Source: Fibrobacter sp. UBA4223 (GTDB lineage: Bacteria > Fibrobacterota > Fibrobacteria > Fibrobacterales > Fibrobacteraceae). Taken from it: a stretch of 64,000 nucleotides of DNA. The stretch lies in assembly GCA_002382975.1 (NCBI GenBank), contig DFTB01000013.1:1-64000 (forward strand), given 5' to 3'. Positions 33,768 through 45,511 of this stretch are shown here, piece after piece. Each line of letters starts with the position of its first letter. Position 1 is the first letter of the stretch. A model generated the notes under the pieces. It saw only the letters and a program-made list of their open reading frames with translations. It did not search any database and was not told the origin of the DNA. A program made the position numbers and the translations under genes.

Positions 33768-35036
33768 CTACCGCCCGGCAAGGCGCAGGGCGCACTCCCC
33801 TGCTTCACGGACAATGTCCTCTTCGCCATCTACGTGGCCGCCACGCATTACGAACTTGCCGTTGCATAGCACGGAATCAATACATCTGGAGTCCGCTGAA
33901 TAGACCCAGTTGCTAATCAGGTCAAAACAGGGCACCATCCGCTCGTTGTCGAGCCGGACCAATATTCCGTCGGCGAGCTTGCCTTCGGCAATAACCCCTG
34001 CATTTATACCGTTTACCTGGGCCACATTGGCGCTCGCCATCTTCAGGGCTTCCGGAGCAGGGAGCGTTTCTGCCCCGCCCTGGACTTTCGCCAGAAGTGC
34101 GGCAAGCTTCATCTCTTCGTGCATGTCCAGGTTGTTGTTGGAAGAATCTCCATCTGTACCAAGACCTAGGGGAATTCGTCGATCCATCATCTTGACAATG
34201 GAAGGAATGCCGCTAGAAAGCTTCAGGTTCGAATTAGGGTTCAAAATAGCCGACGCTCCGGACTGGGCAAAGATTTCCATATCCTTTTCGGAAAAATGGA
34301 CGCAATGGGCCGCCTGCACGCGACTGTTCAGGCAACCAATCCGTTGCAGGTATTCTACGGGAGTACAGCCATGCTGTTCCAAGCAATCCCGGACTTCTTT
34401 CTCCGTTTCGGACAAATGAATATGCAGCGGGTAGTTCTCTTTTTCGGCCATTTCCATGCTGCGCCGCAGGTATTGTTCGCTTACGATGTAGATGGAATGG
34501 GGCATTACGGCAAGCTTTATCCGTTCCGATTCGCCGGTATGCTTTGCCAAAAAATCAAAATTCGCCTTGAGTCCTTCCGGAGAAACCAACATGTCGGAGA
34601 TGGTAACGCCGATGCTTGCCCGGATTCCCATCTCCTCCACCACCTTCATGGTCAGTTCACGGTGCCAGTACATGTCCGAAAAGAATACCGTGCCGGACTT
34701 GATCATCTCCAGCACTGCAAGGCGGCTCCCGATTTCGATGTCCCTGTCCGTAAGCTTTGCCTCGAAGGGCCAAATGTATTCGTTCAGCCACTTGGAAAGT
34801 TCCATATCGTCGGCGTAACCCCGCAAAAGGCTCATGGCCGCATGGGTGTGGCCATTGTAAAAGGCGGGCACCAGGGCTAAGTTCTTGCAGTCGATGATTT
34901 CTGCGCCATTCGCCATTTCGGGCGTAGATACATCCACAATCTTGGAGAAGACATTCCCGTCAATGAGAACATCCTTGCGGGCAGGTGGTTCGCCTGCATT
35001 TTGCATCAATACGGACTTGAGAAGAATTTTTCCCAT
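33768..35036 (-). CDS. MtaD-like adenosine-derivative deaminase (amidohydrolase)
   Basis: A 422-residue amidohydrolase of the MTA/SAH deaminase and 5'-deoxyadenosine deaminase group. Zinc ligands are in NGHTHAAMSLLRG (HxH), a later His/Glu in HIHLSETEKE, AAHCVHFS and the Asp of LGTDGDSSNNNLDMHEEM. It deaminates methylthioadenosine, S-adenosylhomocysteine or 5'-deoxyadenosine, serving salvage of radical-SAM or methylation by-products. Which of these is preferred cannot be told. It is convergent with the CvpA gene and lies directly after the antiporter gene. Confidence 0.85.
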   Translation of the reverse strand: MGKILLKSVLMQNAGEPPARKDVLIDGNVFSKIVDVSTPEMANGAEIIDCKNLALVPAFYNGHTHAAMSLLRGYADDMELSKWLNEYIWPFEAKLTDRDIEIGSRLAVLEMIKSGTVFFSDMYWHRELTMKVVEEMGIRASIGVTISDMLVSPEGLKANFDFLAKHTGESERIKLAVMPHSIYIVSEQYLRRSMEMAEKENYPLHIHLSETEKEVRDCLEQHGCTPVEYLQRIGCLNSRVQAAHCVHFSEKDMEIFAQSGASAILNPNSNLKLSSGIPSIVKMMDRRIPLGLGTDGDSSNNNLDMHEEMKLAALLAKVQGGAETLPAPEALKMASANVAQVNGINAGVIAEGKLADGILVRLDNERMVPCFDLISNWVYSADSRCIDSVLCNGKFVMRGGHVDGEEDIVREAGECALRLAGR

Positions 35037-35067
35037 AGTCTCCCCTCCAAGTTACAAAACGGCTTGT

Positions 35068-36057
35068 TTAGATCTTTCCAGTGGCCTCAAGGACCAGGTA
35101 AACCAGGTAAGAAATGTAGAACGCCAAGAAGACAGCACCTTCAATCCGATTGATACGGCCAGTACGGACACCGTTCACCTTGCGCACAGGAAGCCCAAAC
35201 AGGAGCAGCAGAACCGTAAGGAGCGTCATCAGGGGCATGTCTCGATACAAAATCCCGGGCGACACGGCATCCATGGGGTCGATGACGGCAGCAATACCCA
35301 CCACCATCAAGGTGTTGAACAGGTTGGATCCTACGATGTTTCCTAAAGCGAGATCGGATTCGCCCTTGCGGGCTGCAGCAATGGAACTTGCCAGTTCAGG
35401 AAGTGACGTCCCCACGGCAACGATGGTAAGGCCAATCAACAGGTCGCTTACGCCCAAGGTACGGGCAATTTCAACCGCTCCCCAGACCAGCAGGCGTGAA
35501 CTTGCCACCAGCAGGGCAAGGCCGAACAGAAGCCAGAAAAGGGATTTCCACAGAGAGACTGGTGCGTCGCTGGACTCCTCAACATCGGCATTCGCCTGAG
35601 CACGTTTCTCGCGAATTTCGCTAAAGATGTTTATTCCCATGGCCAGGGCGAAAACGGCAAGCATGATAATGCCGTCCATCCTGGACACAGACAAATTAGA
35701 TACCAAGAAAATGGAGAAAACCGTTACCACAAGCAAAATGGGCAAATCACGCTTGAGGGCTATCTTTTTCACCACCACCGGGCGAATTACAGCCGTAAAA
35801 CCAAGAATCAGGGCAATGTTTGCGATGTTGCTCCCATAGGCATTTCCCAAAGCGAGCTCGGGATTGTGCTGTGCCGCAGAAAGGGCCGACACCACCATTT
35901 CCGGGGCAGATGTTCCAAAGCCCACCACCACCATGCCAATAAGGAGGGTGGACATGCCCATGAACTTGGCAACGCCCACGGCACCATCAACAAACTTGTC
36001 TGCGCTCCAGACCAGGAACGAAAGACCAACGAGAACAGCAACTACAGGAAGGAGCAT
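35068..36057 (-). CDS. Calcium/sodium antiporter, CaCA family (YrbG-like)
   Basis: A 329-residue inner-membrane exchanger with two inverted alpha-repeats. The signature GFGTSAPEMVVSA is in the first half, and VAVGTSLPELASSIAA in the second. About ten membrane helices and a short charged loop in the middle (REKRAQANADVEESSD) are visible. It exchanges Na+ for Ca2+ or another divalent cation. It lies 31 bp upstream of the deaminase and 5 bp after the outer-membrane protein stop, so the three may form an operon. Confidence 0.88.
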   Translation of the reverse strand: MLLPVVAVLVGLSFLVWSADKFVDGAVGVAKFMGMSTLLIGMVVVGFGTSAPEMVVSALSAAQHNPELALGNAYGSNIANIALILGFTAVIRPVVVKKIALKRDLPILLVVTVFSIFLVSNLSVSRMDGIIMLAVFALAMGINIFSEIREKRAQANADVEESSDAPVSLWKSLFWLLFGLALLVASSRLLVWGAVEIARTLGVSDLLIGLTIVAVGTSLPELASSIAAARKGESDLALGNIVGSNLFNTLMVVGIAAVIDPMDAVSPGILYRDMPLMTLLTVLLLLFGLPVRKVNGVRTGRINRIEGAVFLAFYISYLVYLVLEATGKI

Positions 36058-36062
36058 CTAGG

Positions 36063-37178
36063 CTAGAAGAGGTAGAAGGAGGCTCCCAGCAGGAACGAGG
36101 TGGAGGAAAGGTCATCCACTTCGAACAGTTTCATAGATTCGCTGTTGTCGGTATCGTAGAGGTTGGAAATACCGATGTTGAAACGGAAATCGAATCCCAG
36201 GTACTGGTTCGCCATGATGGAAAAACCGCAGACGATATCCCAGTCGATAGTATTGCGGAAATCCTTGTCAATCATGTCCAGCCGGCTGGTCTTTCCATCG
36301 ACAGTGGCACGGAATTCATCCTTGATGGCCATAGATGCCTGTGTACCGATTTCAAACATCAGGGAAGAACGGGGGGCCTTGAAGGCGAATAGCACAGGAA
36401 CGTCAATCTTGCGTTGCTTGAACTTGCCCTTCAGGGAATACCTGGCCGTGTGTCCGCTGGCCTTGGCCTCGCTCTGTTCGAAAAGGGCCGCCACCTTCAC
36501 ACCGATGGTGTAGTCGGTCACGGGAATAATGCCCACAAGACCTGCGCGCCAGGTGAGGCCGTCATAGTCATGCAAGTAGTAATCGTCGCTGTAAGAAGAA
36601 TACATGTGGTACGAGCCGATAAAGCCCTGGACCCCCAAGCTCCATTTCATGGGGATGAGGCCACGAAGGTCATCGAAGCTCGTGGAAACCTGAGCGTCTG
36701 TGGGGCTCACGTAAACGGTGTGGACCTTGGTTCCGCTGAGTTCCACCGGTTCAGAAGAATAGACCGTGCGGTAGACCACCGTCTGGGTCGGAGCTGGGGC
36801 GGCGGCGGCCGGGGCTGCTTCTTGTTCGGGAGCAGGAGCGCTAGATGCTGCAGGGGCTTCACCGCCACGGACAGCCATGGGAGCGGCAGCCTCTTCAGTC
36901 GGAGCAGCTTCGGCAGCGGGTGCTTCGGCAGGGGCGGCCGTTTGTTCAGGAGCAGCGGCTTGTTCAGTCGCAGGAGCTGCCGCTTGTTCAGGAACAGCTT
37001 CTGCAGCTGTCGCAGGTGCAGTTGTTTCGGGAGCAGCAGGGGCTGCGGCGGTTTCAGTAGCTGCAGGGGCAGCCTCTTGGGTCGGAGCAGCATTAGCGGC
37101 GGGTTGGGACTGCGGAGCCGCAAAAACAGCAGCGGCAAGGGTCAAAACAGAAATAATTCCAGACACTTTGAGATTCAT
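36063..37178 (-). CDS. Outer-membrane beta-barrel protein with Ala/Pro/Glu/Thr-rich linker
   Basis: A 371-residue protein from the ATG at 37178, which has GGAGG five bases before it. Signal peptide MNLKVSGIISVLTLAAAVFA. Residues about 20-140 are a low-complexity Ala/Pro/Thr/Glu/Gln segment (AAPATETAAAPAAPETT type). Residues about 170-371 form a barrel-like domain ending in Phe (LLGASFYLF), with alternating strands such as MKWSLGVQGFIGSYH. The linker could cross the cell wall or interact with peptidoglycan. No specific function recognised. Confidence 0.7.
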   Translation of the reverse strand: MNLKVSGIISVLTLAAAVFAAPQSQPAANAAPTQEAAPAATETAAAPAAPETTAPATAAEAVPEQAAAPATEQAAAPEQTAAPAEAPAAEAAPTEEAAAPMAVRGGEAPAASSAPAPEQEAAPAAAAPAPTQTVVYRTVYSSEPVELSGTKVHTVYVSPTDAQVSTSFDDLRGLIPMKWSLGVQGFIGSYHMYSSYSDDYYLHDYDGLTWRAGLVGIIPVTDYTIGVKVAALFEQSEAKASGHTARYSLKGKFKQRKIDVPVLFAFKAPRSSLMFEIGTQASMAIKDEFRATVDGKTSRLDMIDKDFRNTIDWDIVCGFSIMANQYLGFDFRFNIGISNLYDTDNSESMKLFEVDDLSSTSFLLGASFYLF

Positions 37179-37229
37179 AGAATCCTCCATTTATACACTC
37201 TAATTATAGCAATTTTCTACATTTGGGCC

Positions 37230-38747
37230 ATGAAATTGAACATTATAGCTGCTGAAACCGCCAAGGTTAACGACAACAAGGCCTACGCCCTTTTCTTTGT
37301 CAAAGAGTCCATCCAATTCTCAAAGGTGCTTTCCGCCAAGGGCGAATCCCAGGTGGAATCCGTGCTGAAGGGCATCAAGGAAGGCCCCTTCGAAGACCTG
37401 GAATTCCTTGAAATCGACGGATGCAACACCTTCTTCGTCGATGCCGCCAAGGAGCGCGGACTTTCCGCCCTTGATCACTTGCGCATGGCGGCCTACCGCC
37501 TGGCCCAAAAGGCCATGAAACGGCAAGTTCCCTGCGTGAGCCTGTTTTTGGTCGACGCCGCCGACGAACAGTTCAAGGCCATACTCCACGGGCTCTATTA
37601 CGCCGACTACAAGTTCGACGCCTACAAGAGCAAGCAGAAAGAAAATTTCCAGGTGACCTTCGAGATCGTGGCCGGTGACCGTGCCGCCGCCTTCAAGAAA
37701 ATCACCGAAGAAGTGGCCGTAGAGCAGAAGGCCATCACCCTGGCACGAAACCTGATCAACACCAGCGCCTCTGACCTCTACCCCGCCGCCTTCGTAGAAG
37801 ATGCAAAGACCATCGCCAAGTACACGCCGGGGCTTTCCATCAAGGTGCGGAACATGAAGCAGCTGGAAAAGGAAGGCTTTATGGGTCACGTGACTGTGGG
37901 CAAGGGCAGCTCCCACGAGCCCCACATGATTACCCTCAGCTACGACGGCACGAAATTTACGGCTGGCAAATCTGCAGGCAAATTCTCTAGCGCAAAGTCC
38001 GCAAAAAGAACCTCCCGCGACCACTTGGTCATCGTCGGCAAGGGCCTTACCTTCGACACCGGCGGACTCTGCCTCAAACCCGCCAAGTCCATGCCCGAGA
38101 TGATCAGCGACATGAGCGGTGCGGCCACCGCGCTGGCCGCCATCCAGGCTATTGCAACGCTCAAACTCCCGATTCGCGTGAGCGCCGTGTGCTGCCTGGC
38201 CGAAAACGCCATCGGCAACAAGTCTGTTCTGCCCGGCGATATCTTCAAGGCAAAAAACGGAAAGACCGTCATGGTGGACAACACCGATGCCGAAGGCCGC
38301 CTGGTCCTCTCCGACGGACTTGCCGAAGCGGGCCTCATCGGGGCTACCCACATTGTGGACCTTGCCACCCTCACCGGTGCCATGGTCCGAGCCCTGGGCT
38401 ATGCGGTAACTGGATTTTTCAGCAACGACGACGACCTTGCCCTGAAGGTCATCAACTGCGGCGAGGCCTGTTGCGAAAAGTTCTGGAGCATGCCTCTCGA
38501 AGAAGAATACGCCGACGCCCTCAAGGACAAGTTCGCCGACCTGAAGAACACCGGAAGCGACGCGGGGGCCATATCTGCCGCCCTCTTCTTGCAGGAATTC
38601 GTTCCCGAGAACACCGCCTGGGCCCACTGGGATATCGCAGGCACCGCCTTTGTGACCAAGAAATGGAAATACACCGAATACGGCGCCACCGGATTCGGCG
38701 TACAGACGTTGATTGAACTGGCAAGGGAGATGGGCCAGTCGGAATAA
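37230..38747 (+). CDS. pepA: Leucyl aminopeptidase (M17)
   Basis: A 505-residue cytosol aminopeptidase starting at the ATG at 37230. A much longer open frame upstream is only the antisense of the outer-membrane protein gene. Metal and active-site motifs: VGKGLTFDTGGLCLKP (Lys, Asp), SDMSGAATALA, and the family signature NTDAEGRLVLSDG. The N-terminal about 165 residues are the macro-like domain. It removes N-terminal residues from peptides in the cytoplasm. Some relatives also bind DNA, which cannot be judged here. An insert rich in K and S (FTAGKSAGKFSSAKSAK) lies before the catalytic core. Confidence 0.9.
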   Translation: MKLNIIAAETAKVNDNKAYALFFVKESIQFSKVLSAKGESQVESVLKGIKEGPFEDLEFLEIDGCNTFFVDAAKERGLSALDHLRMAAYRLAQKAMKRQVPCVSLFLVDAADEQFKAILHGLYYADYKFDAYKSKQKENFQVTFEIVAGDRAAAFKKITEEVAVEQKAITLARNLINTSASDLYPAAFVEDAKTIAKYTPGLSIKVRNMKQLEKEGFMGHVTVGKGSSHEPHMITLSYDGTKFTAGKSAGKFSSAKSAKRTSRDHLVIVGKGLTFDTGGLCLKPAKSMPEMISDMSGAATALAAIQAIATLKLPIRVSAVCCLAENAIGNKSVLPGDIFKAKNGKTVMVDNTDAEGRLVLSDGLAEAGLIGATHIVDLATLTGAMVRALGYAVTGFFSNDDDLALKVINCGEACCEKFWSMPLEEEYADALKDKFADLKNTGSDAGAISAALFLQEFVPENTAWAHWDIAGTAFVTKKWKYTEYGATGFGVQTLIELAREMGQSE

Positions 38748-38749
38748 GG

Positions 38750-40153
38750 CTACAAGAAGTAGCTCTTCATTTTTCCCTTGCCCTTGACTTCGACCTCAAT
38801 GGGGCCGCTGTAGGCAAAGGAATCCTTGGTCTCTTCGTAGGTGGATTCCGTCACATGGATTCTCATGGGTTCGCCCGTGCTTTCCATGCGGCTGGCCACG
38901 TTCACGATATCGCCCCAGATGTCGTAAATGAACTTGCTCTTCCCGATAACGCCCGCTACAAGGCTTCCGGTATTGATCCCGATACGGAGCTGTATCGGAG
39001 ACGCCATTCCCTTGTTCAGTTCCCGAACATCTTCTAGAATGCCCTGGGCAAAGCGAACCATCCGGACGGCATCCTTGTTGGAGTCGTCCATGTTGAGCCC
39101 CATCGCCGCCATGTAGCAGTCCCCGATGGTCTTGATCTTTTCGACCCCTTCGCGACTGGCACGCTCATCAAAAATAGTGACCATCTTGTTCAGAAGGGTA
39201 ATGACCTCTTCGGCAGGTCTACCGTCGCTTATCTTGGTAAATTCCACGATATCCGCAAACATCACCGTCACGTTGGAATAATCCTTAGCGATGGTCTTGC
39301 CGGGATGTTCCGCCAGTTCCTTGGCGATGTCCTTGGGCAATATGTTCAGCAGCAGGCTTTCCGCCTTCTCGTTGGCGGCAATCAGTTCCCGGGTCCGCTC
39401 CTTTACCACGTATTCCAGGCGTTTCTTGTAACGCTCCAAGATATCGATTTCCAGCCGATGGGCCTTTTCTACCGCCTCGTCCATATCTCGAATGGCAAAT
39501 ATGTACAAAAGAACCGTGCAGCCCACAAAGCTCATGTTGGTAAGGGAAAGTCCATAGCAGAAAAACTGGACAACCGTCGCCAGCACGGGCAGCACCGTGA
39601 ACACCACAAGCGGGAGTCGGATTTTCCTCTGAATCCGACCGTAATATTTGATAATCACCATGAACTGCAACACCAGAATCACCGTCGGAAACAGGTAACA
39701 AAGCACCATCCCGTTAGACCTGTGGTAAAAATTCATATTATCGAAGGTATAGTAGAGCCCGGTAAACTGCGATACGACCAGCAAGATAAGCCCGACAACC
39801 ACGCACCAAGACGCCGCACGCAACCGGCGCGGAGCCGACGTAAGCCCGCCCTCGTGAGTGAACAAATCCATCAGGTACAAATTGAAGGCGTAAAGCAAAA
39901 ACAAGTTCAGGGCAAAGACGGCAAAATTGGAAATACGGACCATCCACCAGCCCAAATCGCTGGCATCACCGCGGAACATGTAAGCAAAGCGGTCCGCCAC
40001 CAGGGTAAGGGTTGCGCAGGTCTCTATGAGCAACAGGGCCGCCTTGCGGCTGCTATTCATATTACGGGTCAAAGCAACAAACAGAGACGTTATCCCGCAG
40101 ACGCCTATCAGGATAAGCATAATCCCCAGTTGATATTCCCGTAAGAACTCCAT
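38750..40153 (-). CDS. Membrane class III adenylate/guanylate cyclase
   Basis: A 467-residue protein from the ATG at 40153 (an in-frame TTG lies nine bases earlier). Residues 1-220 hold six or seven membrane helices. A coiled-coil linker (RDMDEAVEKAHRLEIDILER.. to LLLNILPKDIAKEL) leads to a class III cyclase domain: metal-site VMFADIVEFTKIS, KTIGDCYMA, and GKSKFIYDIWGDIVNVASRM. Substrate-choosing residues suggest adenylate cyclase, but guanylate cannot be excluded. The LLLNILP linker is typical of sensor cyclases. The membrane part would sense an unknown signal. It is tail to tail with pepA, 2 bp apart. Confidence 0.88.
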   Translation of the reverse strand: MEFLREYQLGIMLILIGVCGITSLFVALTRNMNSSRKAALLLIETCATLTLVADRFAYMFRGDASDLGWWMVRISNFAVFALNLFLLYAFNLYLMDLFTHEGGLTSAPRRLRAASWCVVVGLILLVVSQFTGLYYTFDNMNFYHRSNGMVLCYLFPTVILVLQFMVIIKYYGRIQRKIRLPLVVFTVLPVLATVVQFFCYGLSLTNMSFVGCTVLLYIFAIRDMDEAVEKAHRLEIDILERYKKRLEYVVKERTRELIAANEKAESLLLNILPKDIAKELAEHPGKTIAKDYSNVTVMFADIVEFTKISDGRPAEEVITLLNKMVTIFDERASREGVEKIKTIGDCYMAAMGLNMDDSNKDAVRMVRFAQGILEDVRELNKGMASPIQLRIGINTGSLVAGVIGKSKFIYDIWGDIVNVASRMESTGEPMRIHVTESTYEETKDSFAYSGPIEVEVKGKGKMKSYFL

Positions 40154-40199
40154 ACCTAGCAAAATAATCTTTTTTCAACCAACCGGATATGAAAAAAGC

Positions 40200-40250
40200 G
40201 AGAAATTGCTATAATTGTGGCCGTCAAAACCGCCGAATTACGAGGTTTTT
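40200..40250 (+). promoter_or_regulatory. Likely promoter of the 154-residue membrane protein gene
   Basis: TTGCTATAATTGTGG (40206-40220) contains a TATAAT -10 box. A clear -35 is not seen. CGAGG five bases before the ATG at 40251 is the ribosome binding site. Confidence 0.5.
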
Positions 40251-40715
40251 ATGTTAGATTTTCTCGCCAATTATTGGCCCTATATTGTCGCCCTGGTGGT
40301 CATCGTTCTTGCCGTGTTCGCTTTTCGCGGACTCCGCAAGGCCCTCAAGGAAGGTGGCGGAGCGTTCAGCCTCGAAACCATCCGCAAGAACACCGAACCC
40401 AACTTCGCCGCCCTCAAGCAAAAGTCCAAGGCGCTGCTGGCCGACGCCGACATGATTTGCGAAACCAAGGAAGGCAGCAACCTGGTGATTCCCAAGAAAG
40501 AGGACATGATGTTCTTCCGCCGCGCCGTGCGCCAAAAATACAAGCTGGCCATGTTCCTGGTTCCCGGCACCAACAAGGTGGTCTATTTCTTCTGCAAGAC
40601 CGAACAGGGGCTCCGCCGCCGTATCGAAAACCTGGTCATCAACCAGAAGTTCCGCGAAGGCAAGCCTCCCTACATAGACCACGCCACCGGCGAAAAACTG
40701 AAATACCCGAGGTAA
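40251..40715 (+). CDS. Hypothetical protein with N-terminal membrane helix
   Basis: A 154-residue protein from the ATG at 40251 (GAGG at the right distance; an earlier in-frame start adds 12 unlikely residues). One N-terminal membrane helix (YWPYIVALVVIVLAVFAFRG) is followed by a basic cytoplasmic domain with SLETIRKNTEPNFAALKQ, DMMFFRRAVRQKYKLAMFLV and GLRRRIENLVINQKF. I do not recognise the family. It is not in an operon with hrpB, being separated by about 110 bp with a GTCATTCCGG-type palindrome (40746-40775). Confidence 0.7.
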   Translation: MLDFLANYWPYIVALVVIVLAVFAFRGLRKALKEGGGAFSLETIRKNTEPNFAALKQKSKALLADADMICETKEGSNLVIPKKEDMMFFRRAVRQKYKLAMFLVPGTNKVVYFFCKTEQGLRRRIENLVINQKFREGKPPYIDHATGEKLKYPR

Positions 40716-40826
40716 GGGGAGTGCCCTCCCCTCGCTTCTGATTCGTCGTCATTCCGGCCACCGAGCCGGAATCTGGCCGAATCATTCGCTACCCCTTCAC
40801 CTAGGGGGCACCCCTAAAACCCCGTG

Positions 40827-43496
<2,670 letters not shown>

Positions 43497-45041
43497 TTAT
43501 CTTACCCGGTACACTGTCAGCGTCTTGCTGAACTCGTAACCCACCACCAGCAAGGCCTGGCCGTAGACGGGGCTCTTGTCGGCCGGAATAAACAGCAGGC
43601 CTTCGGGGCCGCGGTCCTTGGGGTCAAAGTAAAGGTCCACCAACTTCGGGGCGGTACGCACACCCGCATCGACAGCGGTCAGGTCAAAGACCGCCACACC
43701 GCTGGAGCGTTCCAGCCCCACAAAGGCGTAGCGTTTGCCGTTCACCTCACCCACCGTCACGTTTTCCGGCTCGCAGCCCTTCTTGGGGCTCCGGCTGTCC
43801 ATCTTGACCTTGTCCTTCTTGGAATTCCAGTTGAAATAGTCGGGAGCGAGTTTCCCGAAGGCCCGTTCCATTTCTTCGCCGCTGTCCCACAGGAGCCGGC
43901 CGGTCTCGCCGTCGAACAGACTGACGGAGCGGGTGCCGAAGCCATAAACGTAGGGGCACTTGCCGCCGGGAACTTCGTCGGGCCCTTGCTGGTCGCAACG
44001 TTCCAGCAGGCTTACCGTGAACTTTTTCAGGTGCGGGGCCACGTCGTCGTTAAAGACGGTGCGGTCCAGGCGATCGTCGGCCAGCAGATCCGTGACCGTC
44101 CCTTCGTCGGTCCAGGCCTTGTAATCGTTCACGGAGGCGCCCTCGTTAGCGGTGAGCACTAGGGTCTTGCCGCCTACGGTAAAAGACGCAATGCCATCAG
44201 GCTGACGGAGCCCTCTGATGGGATAATTCTTGATTTTTATCTTCTCGTCTTTCTTGACGTCTAAACCGAAACCCGGCTTGGAATGGTCTACGTAACCCAG
44301 CGGGAAAACATCCACAATCTTCTCGGCAGTAATGTCCACCTTCGCCATGGCGTTGTTCTCTTGCAAGCTGACCCAGGCCCACTTGGAATCCTTGGAAACC
44401 GTGATGTATTCCGGTTCTATGGAACGCACAAACCCCTGCAGGCCGGGGCTGCGCACGCCCTTCTTGCGGAGCGCAAGGGAATCCAGCCCCTTAAAATCCA
44501 GGACCTTTGGCGTCAACTTGTAATCGTTGAGGCTTGCACCGTGTCCAACGGAAAGGATAGCCACGCCGCCTTCGGGATCTTCGTTATAGTCCGCGCTGGG
44601 CGTGCCTTCGCAGGCCACGAGAATCCTGCTACCGTCAGGGGTAAAGGTCACCATGTCGGGCAGGTGGCAAAGCCTTTGAGCTGATGCCACGGGAATCAGT
44701 CCCTCGGCAAAGCGGAACAGTTGCACTTGTCCAAGGCCATGGTCGGGTTCTGCCGTTATGGAAACAGCCACCAGGTCGCCGTGCACCGTCACGCTGGTAG
44801 CGGGGCCGTCCAGCTGCAGGCGGCTTTCCACCTTGGGGTTCTTCTCGTCGGCAAAGCTCACCATTTCAACAAGTTTTTCGCCGCCTACCACAAAGAGCAG
44901 TTTTTTTTCGGGCATGTAGGCGGCAATTTCGGGAGCGGTCATCTGCAAGGTCGCCATGGGCGTAAGCACGTTTCCCTTCTGGAAAACCTGTGCTGCCACC
45001 GTAGAGGCAAGAACCGTCGCTATCAGCAGGAGCCGTTTCAT
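43497..45041 (-). CDS. Secreted choice-of-anchor I / phytase-like beta-propeller protein
   Basis: A 514-residue exported protein from the ATG at 45041 (signal peptide MKRLLLIATVLASTVAAQ). Its body is a propeller of the choice-of-anchor I type. Typical blocks are PDMVTFTPDGSRILVACEG, DPEGGVAILS, PDGIASFTVGGKTLVLTANEGAS (in parts), CEPENVTVGEVNGKRYAFVG and LERSSGVAVFDLT. Relatives are often fused or linked to alkaline phosphatases and nucleotidases, but no catalytic site can be assigned. The C-terminus is not a sorting signal I recognise. It starts 13 bp after the stop of the small membrane protein gene, so both are co-transcribed. Confidence 0.82.
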   Translation of the reverse strand: MKRLLLIATVLASTVAAQVFQKGNVLTPMATLQMTAPEIAAYMPEKKLLFVVGGEKLVEMVSFADEKNPKVESRLQLDGPATSVTVHGDLVAVSITAEPDHGLGQVQLFRFAEGLIPVASAQRLCHLPDMVTFTPDGSRILVACEGTPSADYNEDPEGGVAILSVGHGASLNDYKLTPKVLDFKGLDSLALRKKGVRSPGLQGFVRSIEPEYITVSKDSKWAWVSLQENNAMAKVDITAEKIVDVFPLGYVDHSKPGFGLDVKKDEKIKIKNYPIRGLRQPDGIASFTVGGKTLVLTANEGASVNDYKAWTDEGTVTDLLADDRLDRTVFNDDVAPHLKKFTVSLLERCDQQGPDEVPGGKCPYVYGFGTRSVSLFDGETGRLLWDSGEEMERAFGKLAPDYFNWNSKKDKVKMDSRSPKKGCEPENVTVGEVNGKRYAFVGLERSSGVAVFDLTAVDAGVRTAPKLVDLYFDPKDRGPEGLLFIPADKSPVYGQALLVVGYEFSKTLTVYRVR

Positions 45042-45054
45042 CTTGTCAACGCCC

Positions 45055-45474
45055 CTAGTCAAAAATCAGCCAGAAAAGGAGCATCCCAAGGGCAATTCCA
45101 CCGAAAAACGATGAGCTGGTCATCATGGCGGCCTGGCTCCTGGACTGATTTTCCCTTTCCTTGTTCTTCTCGTTCACGCCCACCGAAACGCTCAGCGCCT
45201 TGGCGCAGGTCTCGTTGCTCTTTTTCATGGTCTCGTAGCTCTTTTCCCAGTTCTCGCCCTTGGCCTTTTCCGAGTTGAGGGCGGCACGCAGGGAATCCTT
45301 CTCCACCGAGCAGGAACTATCCGCGATAGCCATCAGGCTATCCCTATGGGCAAGCTCCGACTTGAATTCAGAGCAGGTTTCCTGCAGGGCGGACATTTCG
45401 GCAACAGAGTCTGCCGGGGCAGCAGCAAATGCCGCAACAACACAAAACAAAAGGGCAAAAAGAATCTTGTTCAT
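45055..45474 (-). CDS. Small coiled-coil protein with signal peptide and C-terminal helix
   Basis: A 139-residue protein from the ATG at 45474. Signal peptide MNKILFALLFCVVAAFAAA, then a heptad-rich region (SVAEMSALQETCSEFKSELA.. to NEKNKERENQSRSQAAM) with four cysteines, and a C-terminal membrane helix (FFGGIALGMLLFWLIF). It would lie across the periplasm, held in a membrane at its C-terminus. Family not recognised. First gene before the choice-of-anchor I protein. Confidence 0.65.
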   Translation of the reverse strand: MNKILFALLFCVVAAFAAAPADSVAEMSALQETCSEFKSELAHRDSLMAIADSSCSVEKDSLRAALNSEKAKGENWEKSYETMKKSNETCAKALSVSVGVNEKNKERENQSRSQAAMMTSSSFFGGIALGMLLFWLIFD

Positions 45475-45511
45475 GGAATACAATATAACAAAATGGCCCT
45501 AAAGAATCGAC

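Noticed and set aside
36414..37229. Long open frame upstream of pepA, continuous with it
   Set aside because: It is the antisense of the Ala/Pro-rich outer-membrane protein gene, which has GGAGG and a signal peptide; the pepA ATG at 37230 gives the normal family length.
40215..40250. Upstream GTG/TTG-type start for the 154-residue membrane protein
   Set aside because: The ATG at 40251 has GAGG at five bases and leads straight into the membrane helix; the upstream part covers the -10 box.
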